NCBI GenBank assembly: GCA_902571865.1
Contig: CACGDO010000004.1
Span: forward strand, 89,679 to 153,678
Direction: 5' to 3'
DNA length: 64,000 nucleotides
Source: an uncultured Alphaproteobacteria bacterium
Lineage (GTDB): Bacteria > Pseudomonadota > Alphaproteobacteria > HIMB59 > GCA-002718135
Shown here: positions 26,309-33,898 of the stretch, in pieces
Layout: every line of letters starts with the position of its first letter
Position numbering within the stretch: position 1 is the stretch's first letter
Program-made: the position numbers and the translations under genes
Notes under the pieces: model-generated
What the model was told of the DNA's origin: nothing
Seen by the model: the letters and a program-made list of their open reading frames with translations, nothing else
Database searches by the model: none

Positions 26309-26365
26309 CAAAATCAGATATGTGTGTTTAAACTAATTTCAATATTCGTTTGTGAATTAATTTAT

Positions 26366-26824
26366 TTAATGGCAGGCAATATTATATTTTTTTAATCTGT
26401 AATAATTATATGGCCACGGCGTTAGAAAGCCTGCAAGAAGCATTATAGGTATTACCCACCATACAAGTTTAGCGCCACCCATAATGATCCAGTCAACTGC
26501 ATTCATAGCTATTTCCATAGACACCATTGAAATTAAACTCATTCCTATGGCTGTTTTAAAAGCTTTGATGATAATCATTTGTCTTGATAAAACGACAGTC
26601 TCTAAAATGATGCTAGTAATAATACCATTAATGATTGCCAGGATCATAATATAAATAGTAGGCCAAGGAATGCCAGTTAATTGGAAATAGAGTATGGTTC
26701 CAAAATCGCCAATACTGCATCCTAGCAAACACCAAGCAGTATTTTTAGCACTTCTCCTCCATGTATGTTTACATTTCCAATGAAAACGTGGAGCTGGTTT
26801 TTTTAATGTTTCAGCAATAGACAT
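26366..26824 (-). CDS. DUF4396 membrane protein
   Basis: This protein of about 152 residues begins MSIAETLKKPAPRFHW and has the DUF4396 pattern NTAWCLLGCSIGDFGTI plus three to four membrane segments. I chose ATG 26824 (with AAGGAA about 9 bases upstream) over the TTG at 26851. It may be a transport-related membrane protein; the function is unknown. It ends in a short His/Cys-containing tail. Confidence 0.65.
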   Translation of the reverse strand: MSIAETLKKPAPRFHWKCKHTWRRSAKNTAWCLLGCSIGDFGTILYFQLTGIPWPTIYIMILAIINGIITSIILETVVLSRQMIIIKAFKTAIGMSLISMVSMEIAMNAVDWIIMGGAKLVWWVIPIMLLAGFLTPWPYNYYRLKKYNIACH

Positions 26825-26828
26825 TAAA

Positions 26829-28244
26829 TTATATTCCTTGTTTAAATTCAAATGTATTATTTATATCATTAATTTCATAACTATCAATTTTACCATTCGT
26901 CCATTTGATTGTTATATTTTTAATGATTTCACCTTCACGTAAACCGTAATGTGCTACTGGTTCCATTTGACATAAATATCCTGAGCCTGCATCAATAGTC
27001 TTTGCATGATTTCTTAAATTTGTATGTAATGTGACTGTTGCACCTCTAGCTGGAGCACCAAAGGCGTTGAGAGGTTTGATTCTAACATAATTGGTATTTA
27101 ATACATTTGCTTTAAATAAACTTAGTGGCTGAGCACCAGATTCACCATGAGAAATAAGTAATTCTAAAATTCCATCTCCATCAATATCAGCAACAGCAGC
27201 GCCAGTTCCTAAACCTTGTGCTTCAAGTGCTGCATCTAATTTAATTTCTTCTAGGTTTCCTTCATCAATAATACGAAAGAGTTTATTTGGTTGACCTATA
27301 TTATTTAAAAAAATTTCATCATAACCATCATTATCAAAATCAGCAGATATAACTGTTCGTATTCTACTTGGTGATCTAAAATCTAATGAAGACATATCGA
27401 GAAAAGATTCTTTTTGTTTTACAAAAATACGATGATAACCTTCCCAGTTACTTGTTATAATATCAAGTTCGCCTCTATACAAAAAATCTGTTAAAGCAGT
27501 TCCTCGACCGTTTTGAAAAGTATCTTGGACATTTTTTTCAGTTGCAATATCTTTAAAATTACCATTTAAATTTTTATATAAAAAATTTGGACCTCTCTCA
27601 TTAGCTGCGAATATATCCATATTATTAGAAACTATATGTCCTGAAATTACAGCTCTTCCTCCAGTTATTTGATTAATTCCAAGAATTGGTGCTAAGTCTT
27701 TAACTTCATTTTCTTCAATTTCATAAAATCTAGTAGGTCCACCATAATTAGCAACATATATACCGTATTTCCCTGATCCATTTCTGTCTACACAAACAAC
27801 TGATCTACCTGCAGTTAAATTCAAATTTTCTAAGTTTCTTTCTAACTCAAAATAATCGAAAATATTATTATTGTTATCTAATAATCTATCAGAGTATTTT
27901 TTTTCTCCACTATACGTATCAGTATTTAAGAAATAAATTTCTTCGAAACCATCCTGGTCTATATCACAAGCTGACACTCCAATAGTATTCCTATCTTCAT
28001 CAATGAATAAAGGATCTTGTATTGTATTAATTAGTTTTCCATTATTATAACTAAGAGCTAGATTAGAGTAACCAAAACCTGCAACGATAAATTCATAACT
28101 TCCGTCTTTATCAAAGTCAGTTACTGAAATCCCATAACTTAATCGATCGTTATTATTTTCAATTATATTTGAAATATTGGAAAAAAATTCTGCTTTGGCC
28201 ATACTAGATATTAATAAGATAAAAATAAAAACTAACTTACTCAT
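26829..28244 (-). CDS. FG-GAP/VCBS repeat protein with ASPIC/UnbV C-terminal domain
   Basis: This roughly 471-residue secreted protein has a signal peptide (MSKLVFIFILLISSMAKA), multiple FG-GAP/VCBS blades with Ca-binding-like DxDxDG motifs (for example DFDKDGSYE, DIDQDGFEE, DFDNDGYDE, DIDGDGILE), and an UnbV domain in the last 80 residues (NAFGAPARGATVTLH to DNDINNTF-type ending). It is a CRTAC1-like surface or periplasmic protein. I chose ATG 28244; an in-frame TTG at 28259 would overlap the preceding gene by 4 bases. It is paired with the Cys-rich secreted protein upstream. Confidence 0.72.
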   Translation of the reverse strand: MSKLVFIFILLISSMAKAEFFSNISNIIENNNDRLSYGISVTDFDKDGSYEFIVAGFGYSNLALSYNNGKLINTIQDPLFIDEDRNTIGVSACDIDQDGFEEIYFLNTDTYSGEKKYSDRLLDNNNNIFDYFELERNLENLNLTAGRSVVCVDRNGSGKYGIYVANYGGPTRFYEIEENEVKDLAPILGINQITGGRAVISGHIVSNNMDIFAANERGPNFLYKNLNGNFKDIATEKNVQDTFQNGRGTALTDFLYRGELDIITSNWEGYHRIFVKQKESFLDMSSLDFRSPSRIRTVISADFDNDGYDEIFLNNIGQPNKLFRIIDEGNLEEIKLDAALEAQGLGTGAAVADIDGDGILELLISHGESGAQPLSLFKANVLNTNYVRIKPLNAFGAPARGATVTLHTNLRNHAKTIDAGSGYLCQMEPVAHYGLREGEIIKNITIKWTNGKIDSYEINDINNTFEFKQGI

Positions 28245-28255
28245 TTCAAGTTTTT

Positions 28256-28945
28256 TCAATTTGCCAATCTAATAAAAATGTCGCCCATTCCGAAATTTAG
28301 TTCTTCAAGAGGCATGCTATTTCTAGCTTCACACATAGGACCTGTTATTTGGTCATTTTTTATATAATCTATATCGTAAGCATCACATATTTTTGCATTA
28401 TGCAATACGCCAATAACAAGTTTGTTATCTACTGAGTATGTATATTCTTTGTTTAATTCATTACCTTCACAAAAATAATCTCTATTAACAAGTTCGGGAA
28501 AATCATTTTTATTGCATGGATTATCAATAACGATTGTATAGATTTCTTTTGATTGATCTTTAAAATCAATGTTGATTTTTTTTGTTTCTGAATATTTCAT
28601 TACATCGCATAAGCAAGGCCAACAACATTTATAATATTGACCACAAATTCTTTCATCATTTTCTAAATTAATAAGAAAAATTTCATCTGGTTGAGCATCT
28701 GGAGGAATTATAGAACCTGAAACAGCACAGTATAACTTGTTAAATTGTATAAACTCTTCATATTCTAAGTTTTGATCTAAAATATATTTAAAAAATCTTG
28801 GTCCTGCTGCATTTCTATTTCCATCAGGAAAAATAGTTGACCAATCATTAACAAGTCTTTCGTACAACTTTTCTGTGTTAGCATTGACCAGAGAAATTGG
28901 TAAAAATATTGATAAGAATAAAATTATAGTAATTAATTTTCTCAT
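28256..28945 (-). CDS. Secreted cysteine-rich protein of unknown function
   Basis: This 229-residue protein has a signal peptide (MRKLITIILFLSIFLPISLVNA) and about ten cysteines in the mature part, including CGQYYKCCWPCLCD near residues 100-114 and more at the C-terminal end. This pattern suggests disulfides or metal binding. I do not recognise a family. It is co-directional with, and 11 bases upstream of, the FG-GAP/UnbV protein, so the two may act together at the cell surface. Confidence 0.55.
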   Translation of the reverse strand: MRKLITIILFLSIFLPISLVNANTEKLYERLVNDWSTIFPDGNRNAAGPRFFKYILDQNLEYEEFIQFNKLYCAVSGSIIPPDAQPDEIFLINLENDERICGQYYKCCWPCLCDVMKYSETKKINIDFKDQSKEIYTIVIDNPCNKNDFPELVNRDYFCEGNELNKEYTYSVDNKLVIGVLHNAKICDAYDIDYIKNDQITGPMCEARNSMPLEELNFGMGDIFIRLAN

Positions 28946-29096
28946 AAAAATTAAATAGGTTTAGCTTTAAAAATGTAAATCCCTTATCTTGAATCAATAC
29001 TGATCACTTTTTCTGCTTTTTATTCCTTTTTATGCTAATGTCGCACTCGAAGAATTTGACTTATTTTGTGCTAAATACTAGAGAGTAATCATAATT
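28946..29096. other. Intergenic region before tRNA-Gln
   Basis: This 151-base stretch lies between the divergent Cys-rich protein gene and the tRNA. It contains TTGACT at 29056-29061, which could serve as a -35 for the tRNA, but I see no good -10 at the right spacing. I find no ORF, repeat or RNA element in it. Confidence 0.3.
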
Positions 29097-29171
29097 TGGG
29101 GCGTCGCCAAGCGGTAAGGCACCGGTTTTTGGAGTCGGCATTCGTAGGTTCGAATCCTACCGCCCCAGCCA
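29097..29171 (+). tRNA. tRNA-Gln (anticodon TTG)
   Basis: This is a complete cloverleaf. The acceptor stem TGGGGCG/CGCCCCA is followed by discriminator G and encoded CCA, the D-arm is GCCAAGCGGTAAGGC, and the T-arm is TAGGTTCGAATCCTA. The anticodon loop TTTTGGA carries TTG. It is the attachment target of the two elements downstream: the 42 bases from its anticodon loop to the end of the acceptor stem (29126-29167) recur at 30290 and 32075. Confidence 0.95.
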
Positions 29172-29204
29172 AATTTTCTGATAATATTTTTTTAAATTAT
29201 ATTT

Positions 29205-29224
29205 TTGGCACTCTCTTGGCACTC
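29205..29224 (+). repeat. Left arm-site pair of E1
   Basis: TTGGCACTC occurs twice (29205-29213 and 29216-29224), one helical turn (11 bases) apart. It starts 74 bases after the T-run of the tRNA core. The same distance recurs exactly for element E2. Confidence 0.7.
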
Positions 29225-29310
29225 CAATAGACCTATTAAGTTTGATATTTTATAAAAATCTATAAAATAAATAATTATTTAGCTAGATGTAAAATATGGA
29301 ATAATAGATT

Positions 29311-29556
29311 ATGCAATTTAACGAAATAATATTGATTACTATTCTAATCACTATTTTTATTTTTGGAGTCAACATACGTACGCTTCTTCAAGTAATAATT
29401 GATTATTTAAAAATAATAGCAAACGACGAATATGGAAAAAAAAGTGATAAATTTAAAAATTTCAATACTGAGTTATGGGGAAATATAGTTCAATCTATAC
29501 TTATCATAATAGCAGTATTAGGATTTGTTCTAGCACTTCATTATTTTCTTGTATAA
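29311..29556 (+). CDS. Small two-segment membrane protein (E1 cargo)
   Basis: This 81-residue protein has hydrophobic segments at residues 6-28 and 59-80 and a charged loop between them (NDEYGKKSDKFKNFN). I do not recognise a family. It is co-directional with, and 4 bases upstream of, the secreted protein, so both are probably co-translated. In a mobile element a small membrane protein next to a secreted one could be an effector or immunity or stress function, but nothing in the sequence shows this. Confidence 0.5.
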   Translation: MQFNEIILITILITIFIFGVNIRTLLQVIIDYLKIIANDEYGKKSDKFKNFNTELWGNIVQSILIIIAVLGFVLALHYFLV

Positions 29557-29560
29557 TTTT

Positions 29561-30163
29561 ATGAGTAAAATTATTTTATTTTTTATAGCAATATTATTTA
29601 GTTTTGCATCAAGCTCTAAGTCAATTTCTCAATATGAGATACACGACAAATTAAAAATTGGTGATAGTCTACTAAAGCAGTATTCTGAGAAAAATATTAA
29701 TTTACAAGTAAAAAGAAATTTAGACTTTTATTCAATTTATGGAATGGATAGTACTTTTGTCGAAGTATTTTTTAAGTCAAATATTTTCTTATACGATGCC
29801 TTTGCATTTTATATTAAGCCTAAAGACCCTGCATTTATAATTTATGGTATTGGAGGAATAAAAGAATATCCAGATAAATTTACAAAATGTTTAGAATTAT
29901 TAGAGTCAGAAAATAAAAGAATAACAAAAGAGTTTAGAGTGATCCTTTGGGATTCCTATTATGGTGAACATCCAATCGATCCTTCTGGAAAAAGTTTCAA
30001 CAAGTCATATTCTTTCATTAGCGTCATTCAAAGTGATAACTTAACTATTGATATTGAGTGTTCTGATTTTGATAAATCTGTTCAAACAGAAACCGATAAT
30101 AGGGATTTTTATGGGACTTATATTTATACAGATGAAGTATATGATTGGTTTTTGGTAGAATAA
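29561..30163 (+). CDS. Secreted protein of unknown function (E1 cargo)
   Basis: This 200-residue protein has a signal peptide (MSKIILFFIAILFSFASSSKS). I chose the ATG at 29561; the frame also opens at a TTG at 29549 that overlaps the preceding gene. The mature part has two cysteines (FTKCLELLES and DIECSDFD) and mixed alpha/beta character, with no motif I can assign. It is confined to element E1 and ends about 24 bases before the right arm-site pair. Confidence 0.5.
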   Translation: MSKIILFFIAILFSFASSSKSISQYEIHDKLKIGDSLLKQYSEKNINLQVKRNLDFYSIYGMDSTFVEVFFKSNIFLYDAFAFYIKPKDPAFIIYGIGGIKEYPDKFTKCLELLESENKRITKEFRVILWDSYYGEHPIDPSGKSFNKSYSFISVIQSDNLTIDIECSDFDKSVQTETDNRDFYGTYIYTDEVYDWFLVE

Positions 30164-30187
30164 CAAGGTAGCATAGAATAGATTTTT

Positions 30188-30207
30188 TTGACACTCTCTT
30201 GACACTT
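30188..30207 (+). repeat. Right arm-site pair of E1
   Basis: TTGACACTC (30188-30196) and TTGACACTT (30199-30207), again 11 bases apart and in the same orientation as the left pair, differ from it only by G to A at one position and at the last base. It ends 82 bases before the T-run of the second core copy. Confidence 0.7.
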
Positions 30208-30264
30208 TTTGTACTGCATTTTTTAATTTTTAAAAAAAAATATTCAATGAATTCTGGGTAAAAT

Positions 30265-30335
30265 GCGTCGCCAAGCGGTAAGGCACCGGTTTTTGGAGTC
30301 GGCATTCGTAGGTTCGAATCCTACCGCCCCAGCCA
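30265..30335 (+). pseudogene. tRNA-Gln pseudogene copy at the E1/E2 junction
   Basis: This stretch is identical to the tRNA from the fifth base of the acceptor stem to the encoded CCA (71 bases). The first four bases TGGG are replaced by AAAT, so only three of seven acceptor pairs can form and it is probably not functional. It marks the right end of E1 and the left end of E2. Confidence 0.8.
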
Positions 30336-30368
30336 ATATTTCCGTGTTTAGAGTTTCTTTTTTCGAGG

Positions 30369-30388
30369 TGGTCACTCATTGGTCACAC
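30369..30388 (+). repeat. Left arm-site pair of E2
   Basis: TGGTCACTC (30369-30377) and TGGTCACAC (30380-30388) are direct repeats 11 bases apart, starting 74 bases after the T-run of the core copy. This is exactly the E1 spacing. Confidence 0.7.
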
Positions 30389-30444
30389 TATCAAAACTAT
30401 TTTTAATCTACTTTTAATCTTATTGCTGATAAAATAATTTTAAT

Positions 30445-30918
30445 ATGATTTATAAATTTTTATTAATTTTACTTTCACTTTTATTTTTAAATTCATGCTT
30501 TTCTGACAATATAGTAGGAAAAAAAATTTTATGTCAAAAATTTGATTATCAATCTAAAATTGGTGATCATGCTCGTGCTTATGAATTTATGTCTGATGAT
30601 ATATTAATAAAAATATCAATGTGGTTTGATAAAGGTCTTAATCTACATGAAGTAAAAAGAAACTATCAATTAACTACCGATAAAATTGAAGTTTACCTAA
30701 GAAACAACAAAATTGATGAAATAATTAATAGAAAAGATTTATCAATAAATATGCCATATGACACAAATCTAAATTACGCTGAAGGTGAGTGTAAAATGAT
30801 TAGGGGAGATATTAAAGAAAAATTGAAAAAAATTCATAGTGACCAAAAAGTAGATAATAAAATTAATCTTCTAGACAGAATTAATAACTTCTTTGATAAA
30901 CTTTTGTACAAAATATAA
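30445..30918 (+). CDS. Lipoprotein of unknown function (E2 cargo)
   Basis: This 157-residue protein has a lipoprotein signal peptide ending in LNSC (C18), so it is probably membrane anchored. The mature part is charged, with a second cysteine late (GECKMIRGD). The C-terminus is Lys/Asp-rich and ends in NNFFDKLLYKI. I do not recognise a family. It diverges in character from chromosomal neighbours and is confined to E2. Confidence 0.5.
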   Translation: MIYKFLLILLSLLFLNSCFSDNIVGKKILCQKFDYQSKIGDHARAYEFMSDDILIKISMWFDKGLNLHEVKRNYQLTTDKIEVYLRNNKIDEIINRKDLSINMPYDTNLNYAEGECKMIRGDIKEKLKKIHSDQKVDNKINLLDRINNFFDKLLYKI

Positions 30919-30951
30919 TTTAAAAAATAAAAAAAGTTAAAGAAGAAGCTA

Positions 30952-31923
30952 TTATTGAATAATTTTTACTCCCATTGCACTAATTAGCTGAATATCTTCT
31001 TGTTTAATATTTACATATCCATCTATTTTTAAAGATTTTAATTTCTTTAACTTAAGAATAGGTTTAAGATTAATAAAGTCTTCCATTAAGTAAGAATGAA
31101 GAGTTAATTCTTCAACGTTTATAAGCGTATCGATCATTTCTAAATTTGTTTGTTCTTCAAGGTTGCCTAACTTTAATGTTTTTAAGTTTTTTAGAGAGGT
31201 CAAATCGGCATTTTTAATTACTAAATGTGAGTCATCTAAAAGATATAAAGTTAAATCTGTTAAATTCTCAAAATTTTGAAGAAATCCAAAATCCCATAAA
31301 TCGTATATTACTAATTTTTTAATATTTGGAAGTTTAGCAGAACTAAAATAATCTATTTTAAATGAATGTAATCCACTATCATTATCAAATATTAATTCTT
31401 CAAGATTATTTAATTTATTCAAACAAGCAATATCTTTTATCAGAAGTTCATCTTTATCCATAAATTCACTAGAAAAGTAATTGCTATGTATACGTAATTT
31501 TTCTATTTTTTTTACACATTCCCAATGAACAAAATTCTCTAAATTCTTAAATTTTCTAAAATCATCAAAAAAATCTATATCTTGTGAATCAAAATCTACC
31601 AAGTATTCTTGATTGAGACTCATATATTGAAAAGGTGTAAGTGTTTCTTGTAATTGTTCTAACTCTTCATCACTTAAAACATCATCTTCAAAATCTTCTG
31701 GTTCTGCCGAGTGATCTTTATTTAGCTTCATTTTTTCTTGATTAATTGCACTCATTTGATCAAGAACATCGATGTAAACTTGTCTTTTCTTCTCTATAAA
31801 TTCTTCTTTAGAAAATTTTTTGTCTTCAAAATCTTTTTCAAGTAATTTTATCTTTTTTTCCCAATCAAGATTTCTTACTTTCTGTTTAATTTTCTCTGCT
31901 TTTGTAAAATAATCATCAGCCAT
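30952..31923 (-). CDS. Leucine-rich-repeat-like protein (E2 cargo)
   Basis: This 323-residue protein has no signal peptide. It has a charged, helical N-terminal part (residues 1-90, coiled-coil-like, rich in K, E and D), followed by degenerate leucine-rich repeats from about residue 120 to the end (for example LNNLEELIFDN, LPNIKKLVIYD, LKNLKTLKLGN, LINVEELTLHS, LKKLKSLKIDG). Such repeats usually bind other proteins. It lies between the lipoprotein gene and the right arm sites of E2. Its role is unknown. Confidence 0.6.
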   Translation of the reverse strand: MADDYFTKAEKIKQKVRNLDWEKKIKLLEKDFEDKKFSKEEFIEKKRQVYIDVLDQMSAINQEKMKLNKDHSAEPEDFEDDVLSDEELEQLQETLTPFQYMSLNQEYLVDFDSQDIDFFDDFRKFKNLENFVHWECVKKIEKLRIHSNYFSSEFMDKDELLIKDIACLNKLNNLEELIFDNDSGLHSFKIDYFSSAKLPNIKKLVIYDLWDFGFLQNFENLTDLTLYLLDDSHLVIKNADLTSLKNLKTLKLGNLEEQTNLEMIDTLINVEELTLHSYLMEDFINLKPILKLKKLKSLKIDGYVNIKQEDIQLISAMGVKIIQ

Positions 31924-31973
31924 TAGGTAATATTAGACATTTTAATTTTTATAGCAACAAAGAGTAAATTATT

Positions 31974-31993
31974 TGGTCACACTATGGTCACAC
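31974..31993 (+). repeat. Right arm-site pair of E2
   Basis: TGGTCACAC occurs twice (31974-31982 and 31985-31993), 11 bases apart, ending 81 bases before the T-run of the third core copy (82 in E1). Confidence 0.7.
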
Positions 31994-32074
31994 TCGCAAA
32001 GATATTTTTCAAAATTAGGAAAAAAATAATCTAAGTTATCTAACAAATTTATAGCCCAATTGTCATCTCAACGC

Positions 32075-32116
32075 TTTTTGGAGTCGGCATTCGTAGGTTC
32101 GAATCCTACCGCCCCA
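32075..32116 (+). repeat. tRNA-Gln 3'-half remnant (right end of E2)
   Basis: These 42 bases are identical to the tRNA from the anticodon-loop T-run to the end of the acceptor stem. Identity stops on both sides (CGC before; ACC rather than AGCC after). It is the right attachment junction of E2. Confidence 0.85.
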
Positions 32117-32127
32117 CCAAAGTTAGG

Positions 32128-32688
32128 TTATTGTATTTGAATTCTGTTCAGAAAATTAATACTTTTCCAATATAAATCGACAAATCTTTGAACAAAACTG
32201 ATTTTAATAATTTCTCTTTTTTTGACACCCCAAATATATTTTTTATCAATCCAGCCTTTGAAATTATTTGCTGAAACTAAACACCAATTAATTTTACATT
32301 TTTCTAAATTAATAATATTGCCATTCCCTATTTCTCCAATAACATTGCCATCCAAAGTATTTAATAATTGTATATTTTCATTATCGTTTGATAAGACAAT
32401 ACCAGTTCTAGTACCAGATATTAAACTTTTATGTATCCATCCAACATTTTTTTTAAAATCTTCTACTTTTCTCCATTCATTATACTCTTCTAAGACTTTT
32501 AAAGGATAATTTTTAATTATATATCTAACTACTATTGGATAATTCATACTTGGACCAACACGAATATTTGCTTCATCAGATTTTAAAGATATATACCTAG
32601 GAATTTCTAGACCAGTTTCTTTACCAATATCTGCAATGCACACTTGGGAAAAAATTATAATTGTAATGAATGCGATTATAATTTTCAT
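32128..32688 (-). CDS. Secreted bacterial SH3-domain protein
   Basis: This 186-residue protein has a signal peptide (MKIIIAFITIIIFSQVCIA) and two SH3-like units: residues 35-90 (RYISLKSDEANIRVGPSMNYPIVVRYI to EWRKVEDFKKNVGWIHKSLI) and 100-150. The SLKSDEANIRVGPS block is the hallmark of the SH3_4/DUF1058 family found in alphaproteobacteria. It may bind cell wall or other proteins in the periplasm. It lies just outside the right end of E2, 11 bases from the tRNA remnant. Confidence 0.8.
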   Translation of the reverse strand: MKIIIAFITIIIFSQVCIADIGKETGLEIPRYISLKSDEANIRVGPSMNYPIVVRYIIKNYPLKVLEEYNEWRKVEDFKKNVGWIHKSLISGTRTGIVLSNDNENIQLLNTLDGNVIGEIGNGNIINLEKCKINWCLVSANNFKGWIDKKYIWGVKKREIIKISFVQRFVDLYWKSINFLNRIQIQ

Positions 32689-32728
32689 ACTAATATTTTA
32701 TAAAGTAGAATACGATTTATATAAAGTG

Positions 32729-32734
32729 TATAAT
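32729..32734 (+). promoter_or_regulatory. Putative -10 box of tRNA-Arg
   Basis: A perfect TATAAT lies 7 bases before the first tRNA base. The -35 region is poor by eye, which is common for tRNA genes in AT-rich genomes. Confidence 0.55.
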
Positions 32735-32741
32735 ATTATGA

Positions 32742-32818
32742 GCGCCTGTAGCTCAATTGGATAGAGCGTATGACTACGGATCATAAGGTTAGGAGTTCGA
32801 CTCTTCTCAGGCGCGCCA
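32742..32818 (+). tRNA. tRNA-Arg (anticodon ACG)
   Basis: The acceptor GCGCCTG/CAGGCGC is followed by discriminator G and CCA. The anticodon arm TATGA-CTACGGA-TCATA gives ACG, read as ICG for CGN codons. The T-arm is AGGAGTTCGACTCTT. It is not flanked by the arm-type repeats seen at tRNA-Gln. Confidence 0.95.
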
Positions 32819-32874
32819 AAAATTAAATGTTATTATACAAATTTTGTTAAATCTGTATTAGTTAAGTAAAATAA

Positions 32875-33897
32875 ATGATTATTGATATAAATACTAACAA
32901 AATAAAAAGTGATAATAATTTATTAAATTTATTTATTAATGCAAATTTCAGTAATTTATCAATTAATTGCAATACACTTAAAGGTAATTTTTTTTCTGAT
33001 TCATTTTACTATTTTCCAATTACAGAAAATAATGAAACATTTTCATCTTTATTTAATAGAGATTTTAACAATATTTCTCATTTTTATTCACAAAAATTTT
33101 TTGATAATTTCAAAGAAAATAAGAATTCATTGAAAAATTTTAAAGAACTTTTTATTCTTGGATCAAATGCGGGTAATAATTATTATTCAAATTTACTACA
33201 ATTTCTTCCAAGGATTTTTTTTAATAAAAAAACAAATTTAAAACTAGCAATTCATAGGAACTCATCAAACAAATATAGAAACTTTATTGGAAAAATCTTA
33301 AAATCTCTAAATATTGAATTTACATTCGTGTTTCTAGACGACGATTTTTATCATTTTACAGATTCTGAATTTCCACAGTTTTTGAGCATGAATGATTCAA
33401 TTGAGATATTAAAAAGATTTATAAATCCAAAAACTAATGTGGAAATTAGTAAAAAAATATATGTAACTAGAGAAGATTCTAATTATAGAAAAATTTTAAA
33501 TGAAGGTGATGTTGTTACTATTTTGAGAGAAAGGGGGTATAAGGTTATTAATCCTCAATTATATGAAATAGATGAGCAAATAGAAATCTTCTCAAATGCT
33601 GAAAAAATTATTGCGCCACATGGCTCTAATTTAGCAAATATAATTTTTTGCAAACCTGGAACTGAAATTTTTGAGATTACACCTTCTTTTAAAGATAATG
33701 AAAAAATTCTTGAAGACAGATATCTAAATTTATGTTTAATTAATAAACTTAAGCATAATAAAATCGTGTCTGACACAGTTGATGTTGAAAATCATTCTGC
33801 TTTGGCTAAAAAATATATTCACAAAAATGTACTATCACAAAGCAATTATTATAAAAATCTAATTGTTAAAATTCAAGAGCTAAGTGAAATAATTTAA
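32875..33897 (+). CDS. GT61-family glycosyltransferase (DUF563)
   Basis: This 340-residue protein has a C-terminal region that matches GT61/DUF563: KIYVTREDSNYRKILNEGDV, LRERGYKVINP, EQIEIFSNAEKIIAPHGSNLANIIF and GTEIFEITPSF. The family transfers sugars (often xylose or GlcNAc-type) onto surface glycans. The N-terminal third is poorly conserved and Asn/Phe-rich. It is 56 bases after tRNA-Arg. It may decorate surface polysaccharide. Confidence 0.7.
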   Translation: MIIDINTNKIKSDNNLLNLFINANFSNLSINCNTLKGNFFSDSFYYFPITENNETFSSLFNRDFNNISHFYSQKFFDNFKENKNSLKNFKELFILGSNAGNNYYSNLLQFLPRIFFNKKTNLKLAIHRNSSNKYRNFIGKILKSLNIEFTFVFLDDDFYHFTDSEFPQFLSMNDSIEILKRFINPKTNVEISKKIYVTREDSNYRKILNEGDVVTILRERGYKVINPQLYEIDEQIEIFSNAEKIIAPHGSNLANIIFCKPGTEIFEITPSFKDNEKILEDRYLNLCLINKLKHNKIVSDTVDVENHSALAKKYIHKNVLSQSNYYKNLIVKIQELSEII

Positions 33898-33898
33898 T

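Larger units (their letters stand above)
29126..30289 (+). mobile_element. Element E1: 1.16-kb integrase-less integrated element at tRNA-Gln
   Basis: This segment lies between the tRNA-Gln core (29126-29167) and its repeat (30290-30331), 1164 bases core to core. Each end holds two 9-base direct repeats 11 bases apart (29205-29224 and 30188-30207), placed like integrase arm sites. The cargo is a two-gene set on the plus strand encoding a small membrane protein and a secreted protein. No recombinase is present, so it would need an integrase in trans. A second element follows directly. Confidence 0.75.
30290..32116 (+). mobile_element. Element E2: 1.8-kb integrase-less integrated element at tRNA-Gln
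   Basis: This segment runs from the second core copy (30290-30331) to the third (32075-32116), 1785 bases core to core. It has its own arm-site type (TGGTCACAC) in phased pairs at both ends (30369-30388 and 31974-31993), at nearly the same distances from the core as in E1. The cargo is a lipoprotein gene on the plus strand and an LRR-like protein gene on the minus strand. No integrase, excisionase or replication gene is present. Confidence 0.75.

Noticed and set aside
30265-30335. Second functional tRNA-Gln gene
   Set aside because: Only three of seven acceptor pairs can form and there is no promoter of its own; it is the junction of two elements.
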